This document shows, in pieces, positions 1 to 5,854 of a stretch of DNA of 6,035 bases. Position 1 is the first letter of the stretch, and every line of letters starts with the position of its first letter. This DNA is from Caryophanales bacterium UBA3668 (lineage in GTDB: Bacteria; Bacillota_I; Bacilli_A; RFN20; CAG-826), in the NCBI GenBank assembly GCA_002373085.1, contig DFJP01000012.1:1-6035 (forward strand), written 5' to 3'. Under the pieces are notes generated by a model that was not told where the DNA came from, searched no databases, and saw nothing but the letters and a program-made list of their open reading frames with translations. The position numbers and the translations under genes are program-made.

Positions 1-752
1 GTGATGTTAAGGACGTTGTCCTTCTTGACGTTACTCCATTAACATTAGGTATTGAAACATTAGGTGGAGTTCTCACTCCTCTTATTAAGAGAAATACCAC
101 AATTCCAACCACTCAAAGCCAAGTCTTCTCAACTGCCGCTGATAACCAACCTGCAGTTGACATCATGGTCTACCAAGGTGAAAGACCAATGGCGCATGAT
201 AACAAACTCTTAGGTCACTTCCAATTAACTGGTATTAAACCAGCAAGACGTGGTGAACCAAGAATTGAAGTTACGTTCTCTATCGACGTTAACGGTATCG
301 TTAAAGTATCCGCGAAAGACTTAGATACTCAAAAAGAACAACAAATTACTATTACAGGTAGTAATGGCTTGTCCAAAGAAGATATCGATAGAATGGTCAG
401 AGAAGCCGAAGAAAACGCTGAAGCAGATGCTAAACGTAAAGAAGAAACTGAAGTTAAAAACAAAGCAGAAACATTGATCAATGATATCGACATTGCTATG
501 CAAGAAAAAGGCGAGAGCATCGATCCAACTCAAAAAGAGCAAACTCAAAAATTAAGAGATGAACTCAAGACTGCTTTAGATAATAACGATATCGAAACTC
601 TTAAGAAACGTATCTCTGAATTAGAGCAAGCTGCTGCTTATATGCAAAATGCTCAAGCTCAACAAAATGCTGGAAACGCTAACGCTGGAACTCCAGGTAG
701 CAACCCAGACGATGTTGTAGACGCTGATTATTCAGATAAAAACAAAGCATAA
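1..752 (+). CDS. dnaK: Chaperone protein DnaK (Hsp70), 3' portion of gene
   Basis: The reading frame is open from position 3 to the TAA at 750-752, giving the last 249 residues of DnaK; the roughly 360-residue ATPase domain lies mostly upstream of the window. Residues 4-19 of the fragment are the interdomain hinge ([16 protein letters not shown]). They are followed by the beta-sandwich substrate-binding domain, with the hallmarks [18 protein letters not shown] and [11 protein letters not shown], then a charged helical lid, a Gln/Ala/Asn-rich flexible tail and the end [14 protein letters not shown]. The tail keeps the DVVDA motif but does not end in the common EEV-type terminus. DnaK binds exposed hydrophobic peptides in the cytoplasm in an ATP cycle driven by DnaJ and GrpE. 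An ATG at 165 lies inside the domain and is not a real start. dnaJ follows, consistent with a heat-shock operon; its promoter and any CIRCE operator are out of view. Confidence 0.98.
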   Translation, partial: DVKDVVLLDVTPLTLGIETLGGVLTPLIKRNTTIPTTQSQVFSTAADNQPAVDIMVYQGERPMAHDNKLLGHFQLTGIKPARRGEPRIEVTFSIDVNGIVKVSAKDLDTQKEQQITITGSNGLSKEDIDRMVREAEENAEADAKRKEETEVKNKAETLINDIDIAMQEKGESIDPTQKEQTQKLRDELKTALDNNDIETLKKRISELEQAAAYMQNAQAQQNAGNANAGTPGSNPDDVVDADYSDKNKA

Positions 753-770
753 TTAATTTATCGACAATTA

Positions 771-801
771 CCACCAGGAGGGCATACGCCCTCTTTAGTG
801 G
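771..801 (+). other. GC-rich hairpin in the dnaK-dnaJ gap
   Basis: GAGGGC (778-783) pairs perfectly with GCCCTC (788-793) around an ATAC tetraloop. The stem extends outward by a G-U and an A-U pair (776-777 with 794-795). After a small internal loop, CCAC (771-774) pairs with GTGG (798-801). This is the most stable-looking structure in an otherwise AT-rich window. Only three T residues follow the core stem, so it is not a canonical intrinsic terminator. It may cause partial termination, act as an RNA processing or stability element that lowers dnaJ relative to dnaK, or shield the transcript 3' end. The dnaJ ribosome binding site starts 7 bases after the outer stem. Confidence 0.7.
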
Positions 802-819
802 CAAATAGAAAGGACAAGT

Positions 820-1950
820 ATGGCAAATAAAAGAGATTATTATGAAATCCTTGGAGTGAGTAAAACCGCTTCAAAAGATGAAATTAAATCGAGCTACCGT
901 AAACTTGCTAAAAAATACCACCCAGACAATAAAGAGACTGGTGATGAAGCAAAGTTTAAAGAAGTTCAAGAAGCATATGATGTTCTTTTCGATGACCAAA
1001 AACGTAGTGCTTATGACCAATTTGGTCATGCCGCGTTTGAACAAACCGGTGGAGGACCTGCAGGAGGTAATCCTTTCAGTGGATTCTCTGGATTTGGCGA
1101 GGATATCAATTTAGGTGATATCTTCGGAAGCTTCTTCGGAGGCGGATCTTCTCGAGCAAGAAGACAAACCGGACCAATTAGAGGCGATGATGTCCTTATG
1201 CGTTTACGCATCGATTTCATGGATGCAGTTAACGGAAAGGATGAAGAAATCTCATTTGATTTTGATGATGATTGTCCACATTGTCATGGAACAGGGGCTG
1301 AAACTCCTGATGATATTAAGACATGTCCTACTTGTCACGGACGTGGCACAATTACCCGTCAACAAAGAAGCTTGTTTGGCGTTGTAAATACAGAAACTGT
1401 CTGTCCTGATTGTGGTGGAACTGGCAAAATCATTTCAAAGAAATGTAGTGTCTGTGGTGGAACTGGTCATAAGAAAGTTAAAAAGACTCAAAAAATCCAT
1501 ATCCCAGTTGGCATTAATAACGGCCAACAAATCCGTTTACAAGGAATGGGTGGCGCTGGTAGTAATGGCGGTGCTCACGGTGACTTATATATCGAAATTA
1601 ATATCAAAGATCATCCATACTTCAAACGTGAAAGAAATGACATTCATCTTGATGTCCCACTCGACTTTGTCGACGCCATCTTAGGAACTAAGATTGAAGT
1701 TCCAACAGTTAATGGCGATATGGTTGTTACAATTCCTGAAGGAACTCAACCTGGTCAAGTCTTAAGATTAAAAGGACAAGGTATTAAAGATTTAAGAACT
1801 GGTAAGCCAGGCGACCAATATATTCACCTTGATATTAAGGGCCCAACTTCCTTAAACAAAAAACAAAAGGAAGCATTGCTCGCTTATCAAGAAGCAAGCA
1901 AGAAAGAAGAGAGTCGCTTCGCTAAGTTCAAAAAAATGTTCAAAAAATAA
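820..1950 (+). CDS. dnaJ: Chaperone protein DnaJ (Hsp40, type I)
   Basis: This 376-residue protein has the full type I DnaJ layout and the family's usual length. The J domain covers about residues 5-70, with the HPD motif at 34-36 that stimulates DnaK ATPase. A Gly/Phe-rich linker covers about 76-115 and contains a DIF motif at 100-102. The zinc-binding domain has four CxxCxGxG repeats starting at Cys152, Cys169, Cys195 and Cys209. Two beta-barrel client-binding domains and the dimerisation tail follow, and the C-terminus is Lys-rich. The ATG at 820 is preceded by AAAGGA (809-814) at 5-base spacing. DnaJ delivers unfolded clients to DnaK in the cytoplasm. No promoter is evident in the 67-base gap after dnaK, so it is probably transcribed from the upstream dnaK promoter. 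An intrinsic terminator begins immediately after its TAA. Confidence 0.99.
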   Translation: MANKRDYYEILGVSKTASKDEIKSSYRKLAKKYHPDNKETGDEAKFKEVQEAYDVLFDDQKRSAYDQFGHAAFEQTGGGPAGGNPFSGFSGFGEDINLGDIFGSFFGGGSSRARRQTGPIRGDDVLMRLRIDFMDAVNGKDEEISFDFDDDCPHCHGTGAETPDDIKTCPTCHGRGTITRQQRSLFGVVNTETVCPDCGGTGKIISKKCSVCGGTGHKKVKKTQKIHIPVGINNGQQIRLQGMGGAGSNGGAHGDLYIEINIKDHPYFKRERNDIHLDVPLDFVDAILGTKIEVPTVNGDMVVTIPEGTQPGQVLRLKGQGIKDLRTGKPGDQYIHLDIKGPTSLNKKQKEALLAYQEASKKEESRFAKFKKMFKK

Positions 1951-1980
1951 GACCTAATTAATTAGGTCTTTTTATTTATT
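1951..1980 (+). terminator. Intrinsic terminator after dnaJ
   Basis: Directly after the dnaJ stop codon, GACCTAAT (1951-1958) and ATTAGGTC (1961-1968) form a perfect inverted repeat around TA. In RNA this gives a stem of 6-8 pairs, followed by five T (1969-1973) and further T-rich sequence to 1980. This is a classic Rho-independent terminator and closes the dnaK-dnaJ transcript. Confidence 0.92.
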
Positions 1981-2012
1981 TAGAAAAAAAGTTTAAGAAA
2001 ATTTTTAAAAAA

Positions 2013-2041
2013 TTCACATTTTCTTCCTCTTTATATATATG
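2013..2041 (+). promoter_or_regulatory. Likely sigma-A promoter for the C39 peptidase gene
   Basis: TTCACA (2013-2018) matches the -35 consensus at 5 of 6 positions. It is followed after 17 bases by TATATG (2036-2041), or after 15 bases by TATATA (2034-2039); the repeated TATATATATG makes the exact -10 uncertain. A and T tracts lie just upstream: A7 at 1984-1990, A4T5 at 1998-2006 and A6 at 2007-2012. They are spaced roughly one helical turn apart, resembling an UP element or bent DNA. Transcription would start near 2046-2048, giving a leader of under 30 bases. The position between the dnaJ terminator and the next gene supports the call. Confidence 0.6.
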
Positions 2042-2043
2042 TA

Positions 2044-2060
2044 GGGGGTTTTATTGCCCC
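2044..2060 (+). other. Short G4/C4 inverted repeat before the C39 ribosome binding site
   Basis: A run of five G (2044-2048) can pair with CCCC (2057-2060) over a T-rich loop, ending four bases before the AAGGAGG at 2064. It stands out because the surrounding 100 bases are almost pure A/T. If the transcript starts at or before 2045 it would form a 5'-end hairpin. If it starts at 2048 most of the left arm would be missing, so a role in RNA is uncertain. Confidence 0.4.
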
Positions 2061-2063
2061 AAG

Positions 2064-2070
2064 AAGGAGG
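2064..2070 (+). promoter_or_regulatory. Strong Shine-Dalgarno site deciding the C39 gene start
   Basis: AAGGAGG at 2064-2070 is a near-perfect complement of the 16S rRNA tail and lies 4 bases before the ATG at 2075. A longer reading frame could begin at TTG 2054, but that start has no ribosome binding site and would place the Shine-Dalgarno inside the coding sequence. The ATG at 2075 is therefore preferred. Confidence 0.9.
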
Positions 2071-2074
2071 AATT

Positions 2075-3268
2075 ATGTTTTTTATATCCCAACTAGGTGA
2101 GCAAGATTGCGCCTTTGCTTGCCTAAAGATGATGCTTGCTAATTATAACAATGACCGCAACTATCTCTTCATCCCTAATCCTTATGAAGGACCGCTTAGT
2201 TTTAAAGATGTCCAAACTACCGCGAAAGAATATGGTATGAACTTACGCGGAATAAAAGTGGTGACACCAGATGAGTTATTCAAGTGTAAAAAGTTTCCAA
2301 TCATGGTTACTTTACAAAAAAGAAAGGACATGCGCCATAGCGTACTCGTATTGAAAGCTAACCGAAGAGCTGTGACGATTTTTGATCCTGAAGTTGGCAA
2401 AAGAAAAGTGGACTCTGAATTATTTTTCAAAGAATGGTCGTATCGAGCGATTGTTGTTGAAAGCTTTACTAAAAGTAAATGTCAGATTACCTTCCCTGAC
2501 TTCATTTCCAAAAAAGATAAAATCATTCTCCCTATCATCCAATTCTTTTCTGGAATTAGTCTATTATTAGGCACTTACTTTTTAAGCGACAGTTCACTTT
2601 TCTTTTTGCCAGTTGTTTTCATTGCCGCTTTTGTCGTCAGTGAAATTGTTTTTAGAATGAGTCTAGTCAACGCGATGCGAAGGATGGACGACAATATTTT
2701 CGCTCGCTCCTTTAAAATACCTTCAAATCAATCCTATATGGATGCATATAAGACGATAGAAAAATATCGTCAATTCTCCTTAACAATGGCAGCTAATTTT
2801 ATTAACGCGATGCTTATTTCTATTTTTATCATCGTAATTCTTGTGATGAATGACTTAGTCAATTTAGTCTATGTGAGTCTCCCTGTTGCATTAGCCTTTA
2901 TTGAATCATTCTTCTACAATCCATTTTTCAAAAACAAAGAAATTCAAATAGTGGAGAGAGAACAAGAAATTAATGATGTTGAAAATGATTTTCAGTTTCG
3001 CGTTAGATGTTCGGACACCCATAACATCGCGTACCAACTTGGCTTAAATAAAAACATCTTCAACTATGTTGAAATTGCTTCAATGATTGCCGTCTCTATC
3101 TCAGTGATGGCAATCACATCTTCAATTAATATAACTTATTTGATTTTCTATCTCTGTATTATGAGTTTCCTTAAGTCGAATATCTGTAGACTTTTAGAGT
3201 TTTCTTCTGAAAGCGAAGAATTTGACTTCATCAAAGCTAAACTTCTTAATTATCTATCAATTTCATAG
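2075..3268 (+). CDS. C39 cysteine peptidase fused to a six-helix membrane domain, no ATPase
   Basis: From ATG 2075 this is a 397-residue protein. Residues 1-130 look like a peptidase C39 domain, the type that cleaves double-glycine leaders of bacteriocins and signalling peptides: Gln6 (oxyanion hole), Cys12 in EQDCAFACLKM, His88 in RHSVLVL and Asp104 in IFDPEVGK. The spacing is close to ComA (Gln11, Cys17, His96, Asp112), so the domain is probably catalytic. Six hydrophobic stretches follow at about 149-170, 174-195, 234-258, 260-280, 331-350 and 352-372, grouped in pairs as in the membrane domain of type I ABC exporters. The protein then ends after about 25 residues, with no Walker A, ABC signature or Walker B. 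The next gene starts 36 bases later, so no ATPase remnant is present. It appears monocistronic, behind a terminator and with its own promoter. Substrate and partner are unknown; it could pair with an ATPase encoded elsewhere or act as a membrane-bound processing protease. Confidence 0.8.
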   Translation: MFFISQLGEQDCAFACLKMMLANYNNDRNYLFIPNPYEGPLSFKDVQTTAKEYGMNLRGIKVVTPDELFKCKKFPIMVTLQKRKDMRHSVLVLKANRRAVTIFDPEVGKRKVDSELFFKEWSYRAIVVESFTKSKCQITFPDFISKKDKIILPIIQFFSGISLLLGTYFLSDSSLFFLPVVFIAAFVVSEIVFRMSLVNAMRRMDDNIFARSFKIPSNQSYMDAYKTIEKYRQFSLTMAANFINAMLISIFIIVILVMNDLVNLVYVSLPVALAFIESFFYNPFFKNKEIQIVEREQEINDVENDFQFRVRCSDTHNIAYQLGLNKNIFNYVEIASMIAVSISVMAITSSINITYLIFYLCIMSFLKSNICRLLEFSSESEEFDFIKAKLLNYLSIS

Positions 3269-3290
3269 AATATTTTAAAATATCTATGAT
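3262..3290 (+). promoter_or_regulatory. Candidate promoter for the ybeY-cdd-era-recO operon
   Basis: TTCATA (3262-3267, 4 of 6 matches to the -35 consensus) and TATGAT (3285-3290, 5 of 6 matches to the -10) are separated by exactly 17 bases. The -35 overlaps the stop codon of the C39 gene. The expected transcription start is about 3297, only 8 bases before the ybeY ATG at 3305. The region is AT-rich, so chance matches are possible, but the spacing and position fit a promoter for the housekeeping operon. Confidence 0.5.
3264..3288 (+). repeat. Near-perfect 25-base palindrome over the ybeY promoter
   Basis: The left arm CATAG-A-ATATTTT (3264-3276) and right arm AAAATAT-CTATG (3277-3288) are complementary over 12 pairs with a single unpaired A on the left. 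It overlaps the C39 stop codon and fills the spacer of the predicted ybeY promoter. No T-run follows it on the plus strand, so it does not look like an intrinsic terminator. It could be an operator or a transcript 3'-end stabiliser for the C39 gene. Confidence 0.6.
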
Positions 3291-3304
3291 AAACTAATAG
3301 AACA

Positions 3305-3760
3305 ATGGAACTCGATTTTAATTCAAAATTTGAAGAATATGAATCTTATGAGGAAGAATATCTCTCCCTCATGGAAATCACCTTTAAGACTCTTGGAATC
3401 AAATGTGATCCGATTGTCTCGGTCTCATTAGTGGACAATGAATACATTCACTATATCAATCGAGAATATCGCCATATTGATCGACCAACCGATGTTATTA
3501 GCTTCGCGTTCCTTGATGACGGCCATGAATACGATAAAGTCCTGTTCAAAAAAGGATTAGTCACCTTAGGAGATATTTATATCTCAGTAGATAAGGCGAT
3601 TGAACAGGCTAAAGAATATGGCCACTCTATCAAAAGAGAATTATCATTCCTCTTTGTTCATGGTTTACTCCATTTATGTGGATATGACCATATGACAAAG
3701 GAAGATGAAGAAGTGATGTTCGCTTTACAAGACAAAATATTAAAAGAAAAAGGAGTTTAA
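3305..3760 (+). CDS. ybeY: Endoribonuclease YbeY (16S rRNA maturation)
   Basis: This 151-residue protein has the usual length of the UPF0054/YbeY family. The diagnostic metal-binding motif H-x3-H-x5-H is present as HGLLHLCGYDH, with His119, His123 and His129. The conserved RPTDVISF segment is at 60-67 and LGDIYIS at 88-94. YbeY is a zinc-dependent single-strand RNase in the cytoplasm, required for 16S rRNA 3'-end processing and 70S ribosome quality control. The start at 3305 fits the family N-terminus, but no Shine-Dalgarno is present upstream (AATAGAAC precedes the ATG). The predicted transcription start is about 8 bases upstream, suggesting a leaderless or near-leaderless message. The next in-frame ATG (3371) also lacks a binding site and would remove the first 22 residues. 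The stop is 3 bases from cdd, and it is the first gene of a tight four-gene operon. Confidence 0.96.
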   Translation: MELDFNSKFEEYESYEEEYLSLMEITFKTLGIKCDPIVSVSLVDNEYIHYINREYRHIDRPTDVISFAFLDDGHEYDKVLFKKGLVTLGDIYISVDKAIEQAKEYGHSIKRELSFLFVHGLLHLCGYDHMTKEDEEVMFALQDKILKEKGV

Positions 3761-3763
3761 CTC

Positions 3764-4165
3764 ATGGATAAGAAAGAATTAATTCAAAAAGCAGTAGAGG
3801 CAAGAAGCCTCTCCTATTCACCATATAGCCACTTTGCAGTAGGTGCTGCTGTTTTAACTAAAGATGGCAAAGTCTTTTTAGGAGCAAATATTGAAAATTC
3901 TGCTTATTCACTTTGCATGTGCGCTGAAAGAAATGCGTTATATAATGCGATGATGCACGGCTATAAAAAAGACGATTTTGTCGCTCTTGCATTAAGCGCA
4001 GATACAGATACTCCATGTTCACCATGCGGAGCATGTCGCCAAGTCATTAGTGAAGTCTTCCCAAAAGATGGCCTCATTATCATGACTAATATCAAAGGTG
4101 ATGTTCAAGAAACTAACATCGAAGAATTATTACCTTACGCTTTTAGCGAGGATGATCTTAAATAA
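3764..4165 (+). CDS. cdd: Cytidine deaminase (homotetrameric type)
   Basis: This 133-residue protein matches the short, tetrameric cytidine deaminases typical of Gram-positive bacteria. The zinc site is complete: Cys53 and the proton-shuttling Glu55 in CAER (53-56), with Cys88 and Cys91 in PCGAC. The substrate-binding segments SPYSHFAVGAA (19-29) and NIENSAY, with Asn42 and Glu44, are intact. The enzyme converts cytidine or deoxycytidine to uridine or deoxyuridine plus ammonia in pyrimidine salvage, in the cytoplasm. AGGAG at 3751-3755 sits 8 bases before the ATG, inside the last codons of ybeY. The stop TAA overlaps the era ATG by one base (TAATG at 4163-4167), which suggests translational coupling. 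A cdd between ybeY and era is a common Firmicutes arrangement. Confidence 0.98.
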   Translation: MDKKELIQKAVEARSLSYSPYSHFAVGAAVLTKDGKVFLGANIENSAYSLCMCAERNALYNAMMHGYKKDDFVALALSADTDTPCSPCGACRQVISEVFPKDGLIIMTNIKGDVQETNIEELLPYAFSEDDLK

Positions 4166-5052
4166 TGAAATCCGGATTTGTCGCTATTCTTGGACATCCA
4201 AATGTTGGAAAGTCCACAATTTTAAATGGAATCATCAATAGAAAGATTTCTATTGTTACCGATAAGAGTCAAACAACTCGTAATATCATTAAGGGTATTT
4301 ATCGAGGAAAAGACAGCCAAATTATTTTCATTGATACTCCTGGTATTCATAAACCACACGTTAAACTTGGAGTAGAAATGAATTCTATGGCCTATTCTAG
4401 CGCTCACGAAGCTGATGTGAATATTTTAGTAGTGGATGCTTCTAAGCCATTTTCCGATAGCGATGAATTCTTACTCGAACATTTAGATATTAAAAATGCT
4501 CCGCTTGTTATCGTTTTTAATAAAATTGACCAAGCGAGAATCACACAAGTGGAAAAATTAAAGGCCACCTATAAGGAAAAACTCCCAGAAAGCCACTTTA
4601 TAGACACTGTAGCGAGTGAAAGATTCAATTTAGAGGAATTAATCGCTTTAGTGGAAAAACTCCTCCCAGAAGGACCAGAATACTATCCTGGAGAAGAAGT
4701 GACTGATAAAGATGAGATTTTCCAAATTAAAGAAATTATTAGAGAAAAAGTTCTTAAGACTTTAAGAGAAGAAGTTCCACATTCAATCGCCATCTATGTT
4801 GATCATATTGAATGGGAAGAGAATCCTTTACATATCCACGCTTCAATTATCGTTGAAAAGGATTCCCAAAAGGGAATAGTAATAGGCGCTAACGGTAAGA
4901 GAATCAAAGAGATTGGTCTTAAAGCAAGAAGAGATATCGAAAGATTATTAAATAAGCACGTCTATTTAGAGTTATTCGTCAAAGTTCAAAACGATTGGAG
5001 AGATAATGACGACTTGCTCGAACTTTACGGATATAAAAACAAAAAACAATAA
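4165..5052 (+). CDS. era: GTPase Era (30S ribosome assembly)
   Basis: This 295-residue protein has normal Era length. The GTPase domain shows G1 GHPNVGKST (10-18), G2 around QTTRN (36-40), G3 DTPG (57-60) and G4 NKID (119-122). The G5 position, normally Ser-Ala, reads Val149-Ala150, a departure from the usual family residue. The C-terminal KH domain contains the VIGANGKRIKEIG loop (239-251) and is preceded by REEVPHSIA (201-209), both typical of Era. Era binds the 3' end of 16S rRNA through its KH domain and couples GTP hydrolysis to 30S maturation at the cytoplasmic membrane. The start overlaps the cdd stop by one base; a weak GAGG (4148-4151) lies 13 bases upstream, so translation is probably coupled to cdd. 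Co-transcription with ybeY, another 16S 3'-end factor, is functionally coherent. Confidence 0.98.
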   Translation: MKSGFVAILGHPNVGKSTILNGIINRKISIVTDKSQTTRNIIKGIYRGKDSQIIFIDTPGIHKPHVKLGVEMNSMAYSSAHEADVNILVVDASKPFSDSDEFLLEHLDIKNAPLVIVFNKIDQARITQVEKLKATYKEKLPESHFIDTVASERFNLEELIALVEKLLPEGPEYYPGEEVTDKDEIFQIKEIIREKVLKTLREEVPHSIAIYVDHIEWEENPLHIHASIIVEKDSQKGIVIGANGKRIKEIGLKARRDIERLLNKHVYLELFVKVQNDWRDNDDLLELYGYKNKKQ

Positions 5053-5054
5053 CC

Positions 5055-5768
5055 ATGAAGATAATTGTATTATCTCAAACAAAATATAAAGAAAACGATG
5101 TTATTTATGATGCGATCAGTGAAACTGAGACCGTATCTTTTAAAGCGTATCGTGGACAAGATAACAAAAGCCAATACCTCTGGCTTAATAATCCATTAAC
5201 TATCGCCGAAGTTGAATTCGCAGACCGTCGATATAAACACCCAACATTAAAAGAAGCAAAGCTTATTTCTTCACCGATGACCGATAAGAAGCCTTTAGAA
5301 TACTTCTATTGTTTAAACGTGGTAACCGAAATTGCTAACAAGATGTTTCAACCAGAAGAACGATATGTCTTGTTTAAAGATATTGAAGAGTCACTAACCG
5401 CTCTAAAAGAAAAAGAAGATTACCTTATGGTAATATTAATCCTTTTAGCTAGAGCAATTAAGGCTAGTGGCGCTGAACTTGAAGTGAATTCATGTGTCTT
5501 CTGTGGTGCTACAACTGATATCGTCGCCTTCTCTTTTGCAGACGGAGGATTTGTCTGTCGTAACTGCACAAGCGATTCAGTAGTTGCAGATTTAACTCCA
5601 CTCCAAATGAAATTAATCAGATATATTTTTAAGTCTCCAGACTATTCTTGCAAAGCAAGCGATATGTTCTCTAAGGAAGACAAAATCACAATCTTAAAGC
5701 ATTTAAGCGAGTATATTTACGATGAAGTAGGGGTTTCCATTTCATCGATTCAAACTTTATATAAATAA
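5055..5768 (+). CDS. recO: DNA repair protein RecO
   Basis: This 237-residue protein has the RecO family length. An N-terminal OB-fold-like region (about 1-75) starts with a typical [18 protein letters not shown] segment. A helical region follows, then a zinc-finger-like cluster with Cys147, Cys150, Cys168 and Cys171 (CVFC and CRNC) and a helical C-terminus. RecO anneals single-stranded DNA and, with RecR, loads RecA onto SSB-coated gaps in the RecF pathway. The position directly after era is the classic RecO location and strengthens an assignment that rests on moderate sequence conservation. The ATG is 2 bases after the era stop, with no clear Shine-Dalgarno in the A-rich bases before it, so translation probably depends on era. 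No convincing terminator follows the stop. Confidence 0.93.
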   Translation: MKIIVLSQTKYKENDVIYDAISETETVSFKAYRGQDNKSQYLWLNNPLTIAEVEFADRRYKHPTLKEAKLISSPMTDKKPLEYFYCLNVVTEIANKMFQPEERYVLFKDIEESLTALKEKEDYLMVILILLARAIKASGAELEVNSCVFCGATTDIVAFSFADGGFVCRNCTSDSVVADLTPLQMKLIRYIFKSPDYSCKASDMFSKEDKITILKHLSEYIYDEVGVSISSIQTLYK

Positions 5769-5778
5769 TTTATAAAAA

Positions 5779-5795
5779 ATACACTCATAGTGTGT
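5779..5795 (+). repeat. Small inverted repeat upstream of the glyS promoter
   Basis: ACACT (5781-5785) and AGTGT (5789-5793) face each other around CAT; allowing one G-U pair, the stem extends to 7 pairs as RNA (5779-5795). It touches the first base of the -35 box. No T-run follows, so it is a poor terminator for recO; it could be an operator half or chance. Confidence 0.3.
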
Positions 5796-5823
5796 TGACA
5801 AATAACATAGGTCACGATATTCT
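5795..5823 (+). promoter_or_regulatory. Sigma-A type promoter for glyS
   Basis: A consensus -35 TTGACA (5795-5800) is followed by exactly 17 bases and then TATTCT (5818-5823, 4 of 6 matches to the -10). Transcription would start near 5830, leaving a leader of about 25 bases. Such a leader is too short for the T-box riboswitch often found before aminoacyl-tRNA synthetase genes in Firmicutes. Confidence 0.8.
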
Positions 5824-5833
5824 TTTTCTCGTG
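5813..5833 (+). repeat. Inverted repeat over the glyS -10 region
   Basis: CACGA (5813-5817) and TCGTG (5829-5833) form a 5-base inverted repeat with an 11-base spacer. It is centred on the last base of the -10 box and reaches just past the expected transcription start. The geometry fits a dimeric repressor site, but the arms are short and no regulator is identified. Confidence 0.35.
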
Positions 5834-5840
5834 CATTATT

Positions 5841-5845
5841 GGAGG
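5841..5845 (+). promoter_or_regulatory. Ribosome binding site of glyS
   Basis: GGAGG at 5841-5845 lies 9 bases before the ATG at 5855 and fixes the glyS start. Confidence 0.9.
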
Positions 5846-5854
5846 TATTTCACA

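Noticed and set aside
321..548. Minus-strand open frames opposite dnaK
   Set aside because: They are antisense to strongly conserved DnaK sequence, have low-complexity Ser/Phe composition and no ribosome binding site, so they are shadows.
878..1684. Plus-strand open frames in another frame of dnaJ
   Set aside because: They overlap the conserved J, zinc and client-binding domains in a different frame and resemble no protein family.
2054..2074. Longer C39 protein starting at TTG 2054
   Set aside because: It has no ribosome binding site of its own, and the perfect AAGGAGG would lie inside it; ATG 2075 is better placed and gives the normal C39 N-terminus.
4163..4167. The cdd-era overlap as a frameshift or error
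   Set aside because: TAATG one-base overlaps are ordinary translational coupling, and both proteins are full length.
5760..5774. AT-only inverted repeat TATAAAT-A-ATTTATA over the recO stop as a terminator
   Set aside because: The stem is all A-T and is followed by A residues, not T, so it cannot be called an intrinsic terminator.
5779..5795. CIRCE-like heat-shock operator because of ACACTC and AGTGT
   Set aside because: CIRCE arms are TTAGCACTC and GAGTGCTAA with a 9-base spacer; this repeat has a 3-base loop and different arms.
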